From Sphingobacteriales bacterium (GTDB taxonomy: Bacteria > Bacteroidota > Bacteroidia > Chitinophagales > UBA2359): DNA of 64,000 nt. The DNA lies in contig JADJTE010000005.1 in NCBI GenBank assembly GCA_016711295.1, positions 248,001 through 312,000 on the forward strand, written 5' to 3'. A program made the translations under genes and the position numbers. The first letter of the stretch is position 1. Each line of letters starts with the position of its first letter. The notes beneath the pieces are model-generated. The model was not told the origin of the DNA, did not search any database, and was given only the letters and a program-made list of their open reading frames with translations. Below are positions 1 to 9,859 of the stretch, piece by piece.

Positions 1-2
1 AC

Positions 3-980
3 ATAGAAATAAGCATTTCCCAAGAACGAGACGGCAAAACGTTTCGTTTCGATACCATCATTCCTATCGAATCCTTAGAGCTATCGCGCATACTCGAACA
101 GCTACCCATAGAAGACTTTGACTTAGAAATAGTAAATACACCCGCACCCCCACCCGCACCTGCCATAGAACCTCAGTACCCCGCCCGTCCTATCCCGCCC
201 CACACAAACGACCTATTAGTACTCAATCGCGGTAGATTGGGTGTTTATGCCAAACGAATAGATGACAGTTTGGGCGTAAGAATTACAGGCGTTATGCCCC
301 AAAGCGCGGCTTATCAGGCGGGTTTGCAAGCCAACGACCGCATCTACGCCCTCAATGGCATTAGAACCGACAATTTTCAGATGCTGCAATACCTCATCGA
401 CGGTATGCGCGGGGGCGATACAGTGACAATAGATTATATGCGCCACCACGAAGCTCGCATTGCCCAAGCCGTATTGCAAACGGCACCTGCGCCCCGAACC
501 CCCAACGATATGGAGATGTTTTTGCCTATGCCACCACAGCGTTGCCAAGACAAAAATTGGCAAAGGTCTGTGCGCGGCATTGCCCGACCCGACTGCGTGC
601 CTACCAAAAACTATTGCGGAAATGCTACCCGATACGCCGCTATTGACGACCTCGATACCGACGATAAAAAATACCTCGCCGCCACAGGTACAGACTATAA
701 ACGCCGCGCCAAAAACCTCGACTTGCCCGAATCTCAAATCTATTTCGACCCCGACACCCGCTATTTGCTGCTAAATGCCGAAATACCCCACGCCCCACAG
801 ACCAAGATATGGCTCTTAGGCACGCGCGGCAATACCGTATTTACCGAAGTATTGCCCCAATTTGGCGGCAATTATCGGCGCGGAACTTACCTGCCTTGCA
901 ACGGCAATGCCGCCGAAATCTATTATTTGCTCGTCCAGCAAGGCAAAATGCAGTATGCCAAACGAGTAATATTGCCATAA
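3..980 (+). CDS. PDZ-domain protein, 5' end outside window
   Basis: The frame is open from the left window edge (about 325 codons visible), so the start lies upstream. A Pro-rich linker near residues 45-65 precedes a PDZ-like module (about residues 79-150) with the typical ending SAAYQAGLQANDRIYALNG. PDZ modules bind peptide C-termini and occur in periplasmic proteases and scaffolds. No protease motif is visible in the retained part. The last ~150 residues contain several Cys and match nothing I recognise. A scaffold or protease accessory role is only a guess; the PDZ call itself is solid. Confidence 0.7.
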   Translation: MEISISQERDGKTFRFDTIIPIESLELSRILEQLPIEDFDLEIVNTPAPPPAPAIEPQYPARPIPPHTNDLLVLNRGRLGVYAKRIDDSLGVRITGVMPQSAAYQAGLQANDRIYALNGIRTDNFQMLQYLIDGMRGGDTVTIDYMRHHEARIAQAVLQTAPAPRTPNDMEMFLPMPPQRCQDKNWQRSVRGIARPDCVPTKNYCGNATRYAAIDDLDTDDKKYLAATGTDYKRRAKNLDLPESQIYFDPDTRYLLLNAEIPHAPQTKIWLLGTRGNTVFTEVLPQFGGNYRRGTYLPCNGNAAEIYYLLVQQGKMQYAKRVILP

Positions 981-1087
981 GCACTGCCTATAAAAGTGCT
1001 GTTTGGCGATATATCGGGGGCTAATTTGGCACTATTTTAGTAGGCATATTGCTTGTTTTACTACATTTACATAGAAAAAACGTACCC

Positions 1088-2113
1088 TTGTCACACAAAA
1101 GCAAAATCTTAGTCACGGGCGGCTGTGGCTATATCGGCGCACACACCATAGTCGACCTTATCGAAAACGGCTACGATGTCATATCAGTAGATAACCTTTC
1201 GCGAGCTACAACACAACTCTTGGCAGGCATTGCCGATATAACCAGCGTACAAGTAAAAAACTACGCTATCGACCTTTGTATTGCCAAAGACATAGCCACA
1301 CTATTTGCCCAACACCCCGATATAAGCGGCATTATCCATTTTGCAGCCTACAAATCGGTGCCCGAATCAGTAGCGCAACCCTTATCTTATTACCACAATA
1401 ATTTGGCATCGCTCATCAATTTGCTGCAAATGGTACAGCAATACGAGGTGCCCTATTTTGTATTCTCTTCATCGTGTTCGGTCTATGGCAATACCCAACA
1501 ATTGCCCGTTACCGAAGATACACCCCTGCCTCGCGCCGAGTCGCCCTATGGCAATACCAAGCAAATCGGCGAAGAAATAATACGCGATTTTTCGCACACC
1601 CATAGCGGTTCGCGCCATGCCTTATTGCGCTATTTCAACCCCGTAGGAGCGCACCCCACCGCGCTTATCGGCGAAATACAACCTATACCCCAAAACTTAG
1701 TGCCCTATATCACCCAAACCGCCATTGGCAAACGCCCACAGCTAACCGTATTTGGCAACGACTACGACACCCGCGACGGCATCTGCCTCCGCGATTATAT
1801 ACACGTATGCGACATAGCCCATGCCCATACCTTAGCCCTGCGCTATTTGGCGCAAAGTACCGCCGACAACCGCTGCGAAGTATTCAATTTAGGAAGTGGC
1901 ACGGGCAACACCGTCCTCGAAGCCATTGCTGCCTTTGAGCGCGTAGCCCAAATGCCCTTGCCTTATGTAATCGGTGCGCGGCGCGAAGGCGATGCCGCCG
2001 CCGTATATGCCGATAATCAGAAAGCCCGCGCTCTGTTGGGTTGGCAGCCCCGATATGACCTCGACGATATGATGCGCACCGCTTGGATTTGGGAACAACG
2101 CAACACCCAATAA
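1088..2113 (+). CDS. galE: UDP-glucose 4-epimerase
   Basis: Extended short-chain dehydrogenase that interconverts UDP-glucose and UDP-galactose for envelope polysaccharide synthesis in the cytoplasm. The N-terminal NAD-binding motif TGGCGYIGAHT, the catalytic serine region FSSSCSVYG and the YxxxK motif in SPYGNTKQ are all present, as is the family signature around RYFNPVGAHP. Length (~340 aa) is normal for GalE. The frame is open back to 1049, but homology starts at SHKSKILVTGG, so the TTG at 1088 is preferred; no ATG is available there. Intact, with no frameshift. Confidence 0.9.
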   Translation: MSHKSKILVTGGCGYIGAHTIVDLIENGYDVISVDNLSRATTQLLAGIADITSVQVKNYAIDLCIAKDIATLFAQHPDISGIIHFAAYKSVPESVAQPLSYYHNNLASLINLLQMVQQYEVPYFVFSSSCSVYGNTQQLPVTEDTPLPRAESPYGNTKQIGEEIIRDFSHTHSGSRHALLRYFNPVGAHPTALIGEIQPIPQNLVPYITQTAIGKRPQLTVFGNDYDTRDGICLRDYIHVCDIAHAHTLALRYLAQSTADNRCEVFNLGSGTGNTVLEAIAAFERVAQMPLPYVIGARREGDAAAVYADNQKARALLGWQPRYDLDDMMRTAWIWEQRNTQ

Positions 2114-2177
2114 TCTACCAAACCCCGCCCTACCCAAGTTCTAAGGAGTTGTGTGGGGCTTTTTTATGCCTATCGGG

Positions 2178-2207
2178 TTGCAATTTCGCGTATTTGCCTT
2201 ATCTTTG
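2178..2207 (+). promoter_or_regulatory. Bacteroidota-type promoter of the caspase-hydrolase gene
   Basis: TTG at 2178-2180 is followed after 19 bases by TATCTTTG at 2200-2207, matching the TTG-N19-TAnnTTTG form used by the Bacteroidota primary sigma factor. The start codon lies 67 bases further on, giving a leader of about 60 nt. Confidence 0.6.
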
Positions 2208-2274
2208 GGGCATATTGGCTGTGTGCTAATTAACCACTACACCAAACAACATTTTATCCTACAATAACAAAGCC

Positions 2275-4233
2275 ATGCCCAACAATATTTTTGCCCTACT
2301 GATTGGTATCGACCAATACCAAACTATGCCCTTGAACGGTTGTGTGCGTGATAGCCAAGACGTAGAAGAATACCTACGCCATACTATACAACCCGACCGC
2401 CTGCAACTACAAACCCTACGCGACGACAAAGCCACCAAAAGCAATATTATCGATGGCTTTTTGACGCATTTGGGGCAGGCTACCGCCGACGATATAGTAT
2501 TTGTGCATTATAGCGGGCACGGCTCCCGCGAAGAAGCCGACCCCGTTTTTTGGGACTTCTGCCCCGACTATAAAAACGAGATAATAGTAACCGTCGACTC
2601 GCTTACGCCCGACGGACAAATACTCAACCCCTTAGCAGATAAAGAACTACGTTGGCTAATTCACCAAATTGCCCAAAAAAATCCACATATCGCCGTTATG
2701 ATGGACTGCTGCCATTCGGGAGGCGGTACGCGCAACTTATCGCCCAACGTAAAAAGCCGATTTACAGGCAACCGCAGCAGCCGCGTGCGCAGCATCGACG
2801 ACTTTGCCTTTGCCCAATCGCGCTACGGCGGCAAGATAGATACCGTTATCGACCAAATCAATAATCGATTTATCCTACCCAACGGGCGACACGTGCAATT
2901 AGCAGGCTGCCGCAACAACCAAACAGCCAAAGAATTGCCCGTCAATGGCGAACAGCGCGGTATCTTTACATATAGCGTATTGGATATACTCAAAAACACA
3001 AGTGGCAATATTTCGTACCGAGATTTGGTCAAATTAGCTACCACCCGCGTTGTCAATCGCGTATCCGACCAAGTACCTCAGATAGACTCGGTACGCGCCG
3101 ACGACGACCTCAATACCTTTTTGTTGGGTAGTGCCAAACGCTCAGTACAGTATTATCTCCTCCGCAACGATGCCAATATAGGTTGGTATATAGATGCGGG
3201 TAGCGTACACGGAATAATACCACCTACGCAAGGCGAAACCGTTCTCGGCATTATTGACCAAAACGCCGATAGCAATGCTACCGACGCACCCATTACCATG
3301 CGTGCCAAAATAACATCAGTACAGCCCGACAAAAGCACCGTCCAATTCATAGACGGAAACCCCAGCCTCGAAGGTTATCATGCACGCCTTTTGAGCGCAC
3401 CCCTGCCGCCATTGCGCATAAGGCTGCTTGCCGAAAAACCCAATAGCTCGCTACAACGCGAAGCAATAGGGCTGGTACGCGAAGCAATGAACAAAGAAAA
3501 ACTATTCCTGACAGAAGTGGGCGAATGTGACGACTCGGATTATTGGGTCTATGCCTACGAACATGAAGGCGTGCAAAAATACCGCATCATCCGCCAAGAT
3601 GCAGACCGACCCGTAGTAAAACAACAAGAAACATTTAGCCGCGAAACCGCTGCCAAAGTCATCGAAGAATTGGTGCATATAGGGCGGTGGCATAGGATAG
3701 CCAATTTAGCCAACCCCAATACGGTATTCGTATCGCCCAATAACCCAAGCATAGACCTATACGAAATCATCGACGGCGTAGAACGACAAGTCAGTACAGC
3801 ATCGGGCGAGGTGAGGCTCAATTATCGCTATGTCAATGGGCAATGGGTAGAACCCAGCATACGCGTCAAATTGACCAATAACAGCAGCCGCAGACTATGG
3901 TGTTCGGTATTGGACTTGGCAGCTAATTTTGAAATAACTAACGAGCTATTGCCCAAACAACGTTTAGAACCCGGCGAATCGGTGTTTTTGTTTGATGGAC
4001 AAGCCATTAGCCCCGAATTTCCAGAGGCATTAGCCAATATGGGTGCTAATGAAGTGCGCAGTATCATGAAACTATTTGCCGCTACCGAAGAATTTGATTC
4101 TAGCTTGTTTAACCTCAAAGGATTGGCTTGGGCAACCGAAAAACGCAACATGGCAAGAGGTAGCACCTCGACCAATTGTTTCAACGTGCCAATGCTCGCG
4201 GTACGTTCAAAACACCCAAACCCGCCGTATTGA
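2275..4233 (+). CDS. Caspase-like (C14/metacaspase) peptidase with DUF4384-like region
   Basis: Residues ~1-260 form a caspase-haemoglobinase fold. The opening FALLIGIDQY is typical; the catalytic His is in VHYSGHGSRE (about H82) and the catalytic Cys in MMDCCHSGG (about C146). Residues ~390-620 resemble the DUF4384-type beta-rich region often placed behind bacterial caspases. No signal peptide or membrane segment is seen, so it is probably cytoplasmic. The last ~20 residues of this frame look unnatural. A -1 shift near 4170 gives a continuous reading STSLDQLFQRANARGT into the next frame, so this is most likely the N-terminal half of one ~1,150-residue protein ending at 5738. Bacterial caspases act in regulated cell death and anti-phage systems; this protein's target is unknown. 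Confidence 0.85.
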   Translation: MPNNIFALLIGIDQYQTMPLNGCVRDSQDVEEYLRHTIQPDRLQLQTLRDDKATKSNIIDGFLTHLGQATADDIVFVHYSGHGSREEADPVFWDFCPDYKNEIIVTVDSLTPDGQILNPLADKELRWLIHQIAQKNPHIAVMMDCCHSGGGTRNLSPNVKSRFTGNRSSRVRSIDDFAFAQSRYGGKIDTVIDQINNRFILPNGRHVQLAGCRNNQTAKELPVNGEQRGIFTYSVLDILKNTSGNISYRDLVKLATTRVVNRVSDQVPQIDSVRADDDLNTFLLGSAKRSVQYYLLRNDANIGWYIDAGSVHGIIPPTQGETVLGIIDQNADSNATDAPITMRAKITSVQPDKSTVQFIDGNPSLEGYHARLLSAPLPPLRIRLLAEKPNSSLQREAIGLVREAMNKEKLFLTEVGECDDSDYWVYAYEHEGVQKYRIIRQDADRPVVKQQETFSRETAAKVIEELVHIGRWHRIANLANPNTVFVSPNNPSIDLYEIIDGVERQVSTASGEVRLNYRYVNGQWVEPSIRVKLTNNSSRRLWCSVLDLAANFEITNELLPKQRLEPGESVFLFDGQAISPEFPEALANMGANEVRSIMKLFAATEEFDSSLFNLKGLAWATEKRNMARGSTSTNCFNVPMLAVRSKHPNPPY

Positions 4234-5738
4234 ACGACTGGACGAGTGACCAACTAAGCATCTGCATAGTGAAACCCGTCGCCGAAACTTCCGAAGCACA
4301 ACTCAAAAGCGCGGGTATTCAGGTATTGCCCCACAAACGCAATTTTAAGGCGCGTGTCTTAGGGCTATCTTCAACAGGGCAGCACCGAAGCCGAACCGTA
4401 GAAGGCAAAACTGCCCTCGCACTGCCCGACTTCCTACTCGATTACGATACACAGACCTATCCGCTGCCGCTGCTACAAGGGCGCGGTGGTTCGGACGAAC
4501 TGAATGTATTGGAATTGAGCGGTATAGAAAACGCCGAAGAAGTGACAACTAAAACGCCATTACATATAGAGCTACCCATCAAACTAAAACGCGGCGAACA
4601 AATTATACCCCTCGCCTTAGATGCCGACGGCTTGATTTATCCAATAGGCTATGCTCGCAACGCCCGAAATTCCGAGACCAAACAAACCGTTGCCAAAGTG
4701 AGCATTTGCCAATTGCCCAAGCCCACAGGTGCAGCACGCGGCGAAGCCTCAGAACGCGGTATTCTGAATACCATCAAAATTGTATTTCAAAAAGTTATTG
4801 CCGATACAACAGGTTTGCTCAAATACGAATATCCCTATTTAGCCATCGTCACCCGCAACAACAAAGGCGAGCTACACTACGAACGAAATACCGAACGCAT
4901 TAACCAAGCCGTAGCAGCAGCACAAAATCCAATCGTAGTAACACACGGCTTTACAGGCGAAACATGCGACTTTTTTAGACCCAACCGCCGCCGCCCCGAT
5001 ACGCCCCTCTACAATCAACTAAACCAAAGCGGCTACGATTTGATATTGGCATTTGATTATGATAGTTATAGCACTTCTATTGCCGATACTGCGGCTGCCC
5101 TCAAATCGCGCTTGGTAGCAGCAGGATTTAATACCCAGAAACGCGCCACTTTATTAGCACATAGCATGGGCGGATTAGTGTCGCGCTACGCAATAGAAGC
5201 ATTAGACGGCAATCAGTTGGTCAAACACCTCGTTACGGTTGGTACGCCCCACCAAGGTACGATGTGGGTCAAAATAGCCAATTGGGCAGCAATGGGCGTA
5301 TCACTTGCCCTAAGCAAACTCACCATTGTAGGCTGGCCCTTGACGGCTCTAACCTTTTTGAACGATAAAATGGATTGGTTCAAGGGATTAGATAAAGTAA
5401 GCGACGACCTGCGCACCAATTCGGCATTAGTACAGCAACTCAACGGCTATACCTCGCCCCAAGACGTGCGATATTGCTCGGTAGCAGGCAACGTATTATT
5501 GCCCCAAATAGTAAAGGGAAAAGTAACTCAGCTATGCGACAAACTGAAAATACCCGACCATACGCAACTCATTGCCAAACTGTTCGGCGAATCGCACGAC
5601 TTAGTAGCTGCCAAATCGAGCATGGAGGGCATGGGCAAAACCGTACCCGCTTGTATCATCTCGCCCGCTTGCGACCACGTTTCTTATTTCAGTACCGAAG
5701 CGGGATTAAACGCCATAGCCGAAGCCTTAAAACCATAA
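4176..5738 (+). CDS. Alpha/beta hydrolase (PGAP1/lipase-like), likely C-terminal half of the caspase protein
   Basis: About residues 250-520 of this frame form an alpha/beta hydrolase. There is an oxyanion-hole region PIVVTHGFTGE, the nucleophile elbow LLAHSMGGLVSRYA (Ser about residue 330, codon near 5163), and a lipase-type stretch VTVGTPHQGT. A candidate His lies near the C-terminus in ACDHVSYF. The preceding ~230 residues are a beta-rich linker of unknown function. It overlaps the caspase frame by 58 bases in another phase, and the join reads smoothly after a one-base correction, so a fused peptidase-hydrolase is the best model. As an esterase or lipase it could act on membrane lipid or on an acylated substrate; none can be assigned from sequence. 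Confidence 0.8.
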   Translation: MFQRANARGTFKTPKPAVLNDWTSDQLSICIVKPVAETSEAQLKSAGIQVLPHKRNFKARVLGLSSTGQHRSRTVEGKTALALPDFLLDYDTQTYPLPLLQGRGGSDELNVLELSGIENAEEVTTKTPLHIELPIKLKRGEQIIPLALDADGLIYPIGYARNARNSETKQTVAKVSICQLPKPTGAARGEASERGILNTIKIVFQKVIADTTGLLKYEYPYLAIVTRNNKGELHYERNTERINQAVAAAQNPIVVTHGFTGETCDFFRPNRRRPDTPLYNQLNQSGYDLILAFDYDSYSTSIADTAAALKSRLVAAGFNTQKRATLLAHSMGGLVSRYAIEALDGNQLVKHLVTVGTPHQGTMWVKIANWAAMGVSLALSKLTIVGWPLTALTFLNDKMDWFKGLDKVSDDLRTNSALVQQLNGYTSPQDVRYCSVAGNVLLPQIVKGKVTQLCDKLKIPDHTQLIAKLFGESHDLVAAKSSMEGMGKTVPACIISPACDHVSYFSTEAGLNAIAEALKP

Positions 5739-5761
5739 TACCATTGCGACCCTGAAAAACG

Positions 5762-8413
5762 ATGAATACCTTACGTCTGATTATCGGGCAGATTGTGCTT
5801 TGTGCTTGTTGGGCAAACACTCCATTTGCCTTTGCCCAAACTACCCTCACCCAAGCCAACCACTTTGCCCCATCAGAGGGCATACGCTATACGCGCTACA
5901 AATGCGATACTACGGGCATTGTAGCAGGTGCGGGAGGTGAAAATGCAATATGGGATTTTAGCAACATAAACCTCGCCCCGACGTTTATTGATGCGGGTAC
6001 TTATGTGCTGCCTGGACTTACGCAGTACAGCACTTCGTTTCCCGATGCTAATTTGGCAGAAGTATTGTCGAGCAACCAAACATTCTATTATACCGACAAT
6101 GCCGACTCTATCTCATTATTGGGCTACGTGACTGTATCAGGCACAAATATCAGCCAAGTGACCTATACCGACCCGTTCACGCTATTGAGCTACCCATTTA
6201 CGTATGGCGATAATTTTAGCGATATTGCCGCTCGTACTTATGCCAATATTACAGGTACAGCCACCTATAACGTCACTGCCGACGGTTATGGCACCTTGGT
6301 TTTGCCCATCGGTACATTTCACAATGTATTGCGTCTCCATTCAGAGGCAAATTTTAATGATGTATCGGCAACAGGTACTTTTTTCGAGCTACAAGACGAT
6401 TTATACGAGTGGTTCGACGGCATACACCCCAAGCCACTCCTCTCTATCCGTGTGCGCAATGTCAATAATAACGGCACTTTGGGGTACAATAAATTTGTAG
6501 ATATGGCAGATGTGATTGCACCCAACAGCCTTGCCGACGACTATGGCTATACCTATGCCGCCAACTACGGTACGCCTGCTGCCGATTGCCAATTTCGCGA
6601 CATCAGCGCGGTGGGTACGCTCATCGAAGGTTTGGAAGATGACAATTTTATAGGCACATTCGAGTTCGGGTTTCCATTTCAGTACTATTGGGCGAGCTAC
6701 GACCGATGCAGCGTTGGGGCTAATGGCTACCTCATTATGGGCGATGAATCATTTAATATATCGTCGTCGGGCGGCAATTTTCCGCGCATACCCACCGCCG
6801 ATGCCAACAACAATATCATCGCGCCCTTGCTATGCGACCTCAATTTTAGTGGCGCAGGCAATCCCGCCCAAGCCTATTTTTATACCAACCAAATAGATAC
6901 AGCAATAATACTATTCAAAAACGTACCTTTTTGGACAAATGCCAATGCCGCAGGATTTGCAGGCAGCAATACCTTTGAAGTTATTTTTGCCGCCGCCGAT
7001 TCGAGCATTACCTTTGCTTATGCCGATTTGTCGCCGCGCACCCAAATGGCAACTGCCTATCAAACGAGTATTGCGCCCGCAGTAACAGGTATCGAAAATA
7101 ACAACGGCACTATCGGTTTGCAAATGGCATTGAGTGCTATTCCGCCCGACAATAGCTGCTTTTCATTTTCGCCCCCCGACCTGCCCCTCATTGATGTTGC
7201 CGACATCTACCCGCAGTGGAACGAAAACCCACAAAACGGAGCGGTATTTTTGCTCCAAAATTCAGTGGTCAATCTAACTACTCGTATCAAAAACGGTGGC
7301 AGCGTGGCTATAACCGACACAATCGACGTTACAGCGACCATCATCGACAACGAAGGTAATAATTTTGGCGACCCCGTCCTCACTCAATTTGTGGGCTTGC
7401 CCCAAGGCGAATAAGACTTGATAGCTTGGGAAAATTTTCCCGCTATCGAAGGCTATTATACATATAGCGTCCGCGCCCATACCGAATCAGACATCAATAA
7501 CGGCAACGACATCAATCTAAGCGAAATAATTGTAGTCGATACCACCAGCACGGGCGAGATGACCCTCAACTATGTCGATACGGACAATGCAACCCAAAAC
7601 TCGCTCACTTGGACGGGCGGCGGCGATTATGCCGATGGTGCGGGTATATACATAGAGCCGCCCTATTATCCCGCACGCATCGAAGAAGTATCGTATTTTG
7701 TCATTCCGCCTATCAACGACCCCGTTATTACATCGGGATTTCGCGCCCAAGTATTAGACGACGACGGTGGGGCAGTCATTGGCAATGGTACTGTCTTGTT
7801 CGAGCAAGATATCCCTGCTTCGGCACTCACAGCAGGAACTTGGAACGCCGTAGCCACCGACAACGACACCATCACCGAAGGAGGTTTTTATGTGGCTTGG
7901 CTCATGCAGGGCAACGGTATTGCCTTAGCCACCGACCAAACGCAACCCGTATCGAGGCGCACCTACGAGGTATTGAGCCAAACGTGGTCGCCCTATCGAA
8001 GCAGGTCTATAGAAGACCTCTATATACGGGTTAAAATGCGTGCCGTACACCCCGTACCGCAAGATACAAGCATTATCGATACTACGGTAGTAGATACGAC
8101 TATTGTCGATACGACCGTCAATATTCGCTATCATTACCGCAATCCATACGCCCAATTGTCTGCACCCGCGCCCAATCCCGCAAAAGATTTTGCCTACGTT
8201 CAATACCATCTGCCCCAAACAAACCAACATGTCAGCATAACGCTGTATGACTTGAATGGCAAAAAACAACGCGAATGGCGCAACCTGCCCCAACAGGCAG
8301 GTAAATACAGCCTACGGATGGACTTACAGCAGTTGCCGCCTGGTTGGTATACTTATATCCTGCGAACAGACCAAACATGGCTAAATGGCAAACTCTGTAT
8401 TGTGGGAAATTGA
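5762..8413 (+). CDS. T9SS-secreted protein with in-frame TAA at 7412
   Basis: The N-terminus is a signal peptide ending ANTPFAFAQ. The body is beta-rich and acidic with many NG and DN turns, and includes a repeated-fold region (about residues 275-470) typical of Bacteroidota surface proteins. The C-terminus holds a type A T9SS sorting domain: APNPAKDFAYVQ, ITLYDLNGKKQREW and LPPGWYTYILRTD. An in-frame TAA at 7412-7414 splits it into 550 and ~332 residues in the same phase. The stop sits in a strand-like context (LPQGE-stop-DLIAWENF) where CAA would read Gln, so a substitution is likely. It starts 23 bases after the hydrolase stop, so it is probably co-transcribed. Function beyond export to the cell surface is unknown. 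Confidence 0.75.
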
Positions 8414-8516
8414 GGTTTTGCGGGTGAGTTTGTGCATTGTTGTGGGCTGAGTGTTGGCATTGGCAAGAGAGGGGCGTGGTGCAATTTGTGCTGCTTACGC
8501 GCTTATCAGCTACGCC

Positions 8517-9161
8517 TTAGTTTGGGACAAAAACCACTTCGCAGGTCTGCGTATCCTGGGGCGTGACTATCACATAACTGATTCCCATCTGCTGAATGTC
8601 GTTGGCGTTTAGGGTAATTGTGCCCACTTCCGTAGCACTAATCGATACGATGCCCGATGTAGCGGGGTCGGCGAAAACGGTATCGCGCAGAGTCCATTCT
8701 GTGGACGTACATATCTCGCCAAATACTTCGATAGCGGGGTCGGTGAAACCACCCCAGCCATTGATGCGAAAGCGTTGGGGTCTTGCACTAACGCTGATAT
8801 TATCTATCGTTATGTCGTAGGCTTGGGTATGGCATGGGTCGGCGGCGGTATATGAGCCGTACAAGCCAGTTCGCAGCTCCGACTCGCAGTAAATGCCAGT
8901 ATAGCCACAATTGCAAACGCAGGTCGCCGTGCTATCTACCATAACACATTCGGCATTAGGCGAGCAATAGGCGAGGGCGCAAGTGGTATATTGGCAAAAC
9001 TCGCCCATATAGCCTTCGGGACAGTCACAGCTGCCGTCAATACAAGCGGTGTTATTAGCACAACTAATATTGAGGCATTCGTCGTCGCATGATTGAAAGG
9101 TGATGCTCCAACAAAAGAGCAGCGAGAGGTAAAGAACAGAATAAATAGGAGATAAACGCAT
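8517..9161 (-). CDS. EGF-like lipoprotein
   Basis: The hydrophobic N-terminus ends in a lipobox-like FQSC near residue 25, indicating a lipid-anchored protein. Residues ~26-92 form two EGF-like modules with six-Cys spacing (CLNISCANNTACIDGSCDC, then ALAYCSPNAECVMV...CNCGYTGIYC). The remaining ~120 residues are a beta-rich domain with two further Cys. EGF modules are unusual in bacteria but recur in Bacteroidota surface proteins. It is convergent with the upstream T9SS cargo gene and ends 9 bases from the hydroxylase gene that precedes it on the same strand. The partner is unknown. Confidence 0.7.
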   Translation of the reverse strand: MRLSPIYSVLYLSLLFCWSITFQSCDDECLNISCANNTACIDGSCDCPEGYMGEFCQYTTCALAYCSPNAECVMVDSTATCVCNCGYTGIYCESELRTGLYGSYTAADPCHTQAYDITIDNISVSARPQRFRINGWGGFTDPAIEVFGEICTSTEWTLRDTVFADPATSGIVSISATEVGTITLNANDIQQMGISYVIVTPQDTQTCEVVFVPN

Positions 9162-9170
9162 GAGGGGGGC

Positions 9171-9857
9171 TTAGGGTTGTTTTTTCATTACCGTGCCGAA
9201 CACCCAATCCCATATTTTGAACATCGAGGCATAATTGCCTTGTAGGCGGGCGTGGTGCAGGTCGTGATGTTCGGTAGGTGCGATAAGAGGTACTTTGTTC
9301 ATCAATACCGATTTAATGCCCGAATGAATATCTATTTCGTGCAAGTTGCGCAAGATAACATAAGCCCAAAGGACGTAGATATTGGTTTGTTGGAGCAGTA
9401 AAATGGCAACAAAGGGACCTATATACCCACCCATCCATTCCAAGGGATGGACATAAATATATTCTAACGGAAAAGGTTGGTAGGCGCGGTGGTGTAGGTA
9501 ATGTATTTTAGACAGTAGAAATTTATTTTCGTGCATTAGGCGATGATAAAAATAAAAATAAAAATCATCACAAAACAGAATAAACAACAATTGCCCTACG
9601 AATACCCACACGGTAGGTAGTTGGTCGATGACAAAAAAATTGCGTCCTGCGTATAAACCCACTGCAGTAAGCCCCGACAACAGGGTTAGATTGAGCAATA
9701 TTAATGGTAGCCGTTGCCAAAATATACCTGTACTGCGTATTTTGGGTTGTATTTGGTGTGCTTTTGCCCAATCGGTATAAAGTACGATATAGGAATAAAC
9801 AGCAGCCAACACATTACAGAGTGTGTTGATAAGTAGGGTTATCCAGATAAAGCTCAT
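9171..9857 (-). CDS. Sterol desaturase/fatty acid hydroxylase family membrane protein
   Basis: A 228-residue integral membrane protein with the family's diiron histidine clusters: HRLMH at ~105-109, HYLHH at ~119-123 and TEHHDLHH at ~196-202, with a further HEIDIHS at ~173. About four hydrophobic segments flank them. Members hydroxylate or desaturate lipids such as sterols, fatty acids or carotenoids; the substrate cannot be told from sequence. The start ATG is 3 bases from the end of the peptidase gene upstream on the same strand, suggesting one transcript. Confidence 0.85.
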   Translation of the reverse strand: MSFIWITLLINTLCNVLAAVYSYIVLYTDWAKAHQIQPKIRSTGIFWQRLPLILLNLTLLSGLTAVGLYAGRNFFVIDQLPTVWVFVGQLLFILFCDDFYFYFYHRLMHENKFLLSKIHYLHHRAYQPFPLEYIYVHPLEWMGGYIGPFVAILLLQQTNIYVLWAYVILRNLHEIDIHSGIKSVLMNKVPLIAPTEHHDLHHARLQGNYASMFKIWDWVFGTVMKKQP

Positions 9858-9859
9858 GG

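Noticed and set aside
2120..2170. Terminator after galE (CCCC...GGGGCTTTTTT)
   Set aside because: The T run is good, but the possible stem is short and interrupted, so I could not support a real hairpin.
2275..5738. Caspase-hydrolase as effector of the type III-A system
   Set aside because: It lies over 20 kb from cas10, has no CARF or SAVED sensor region, and sits in a separate operon with its own promoter.
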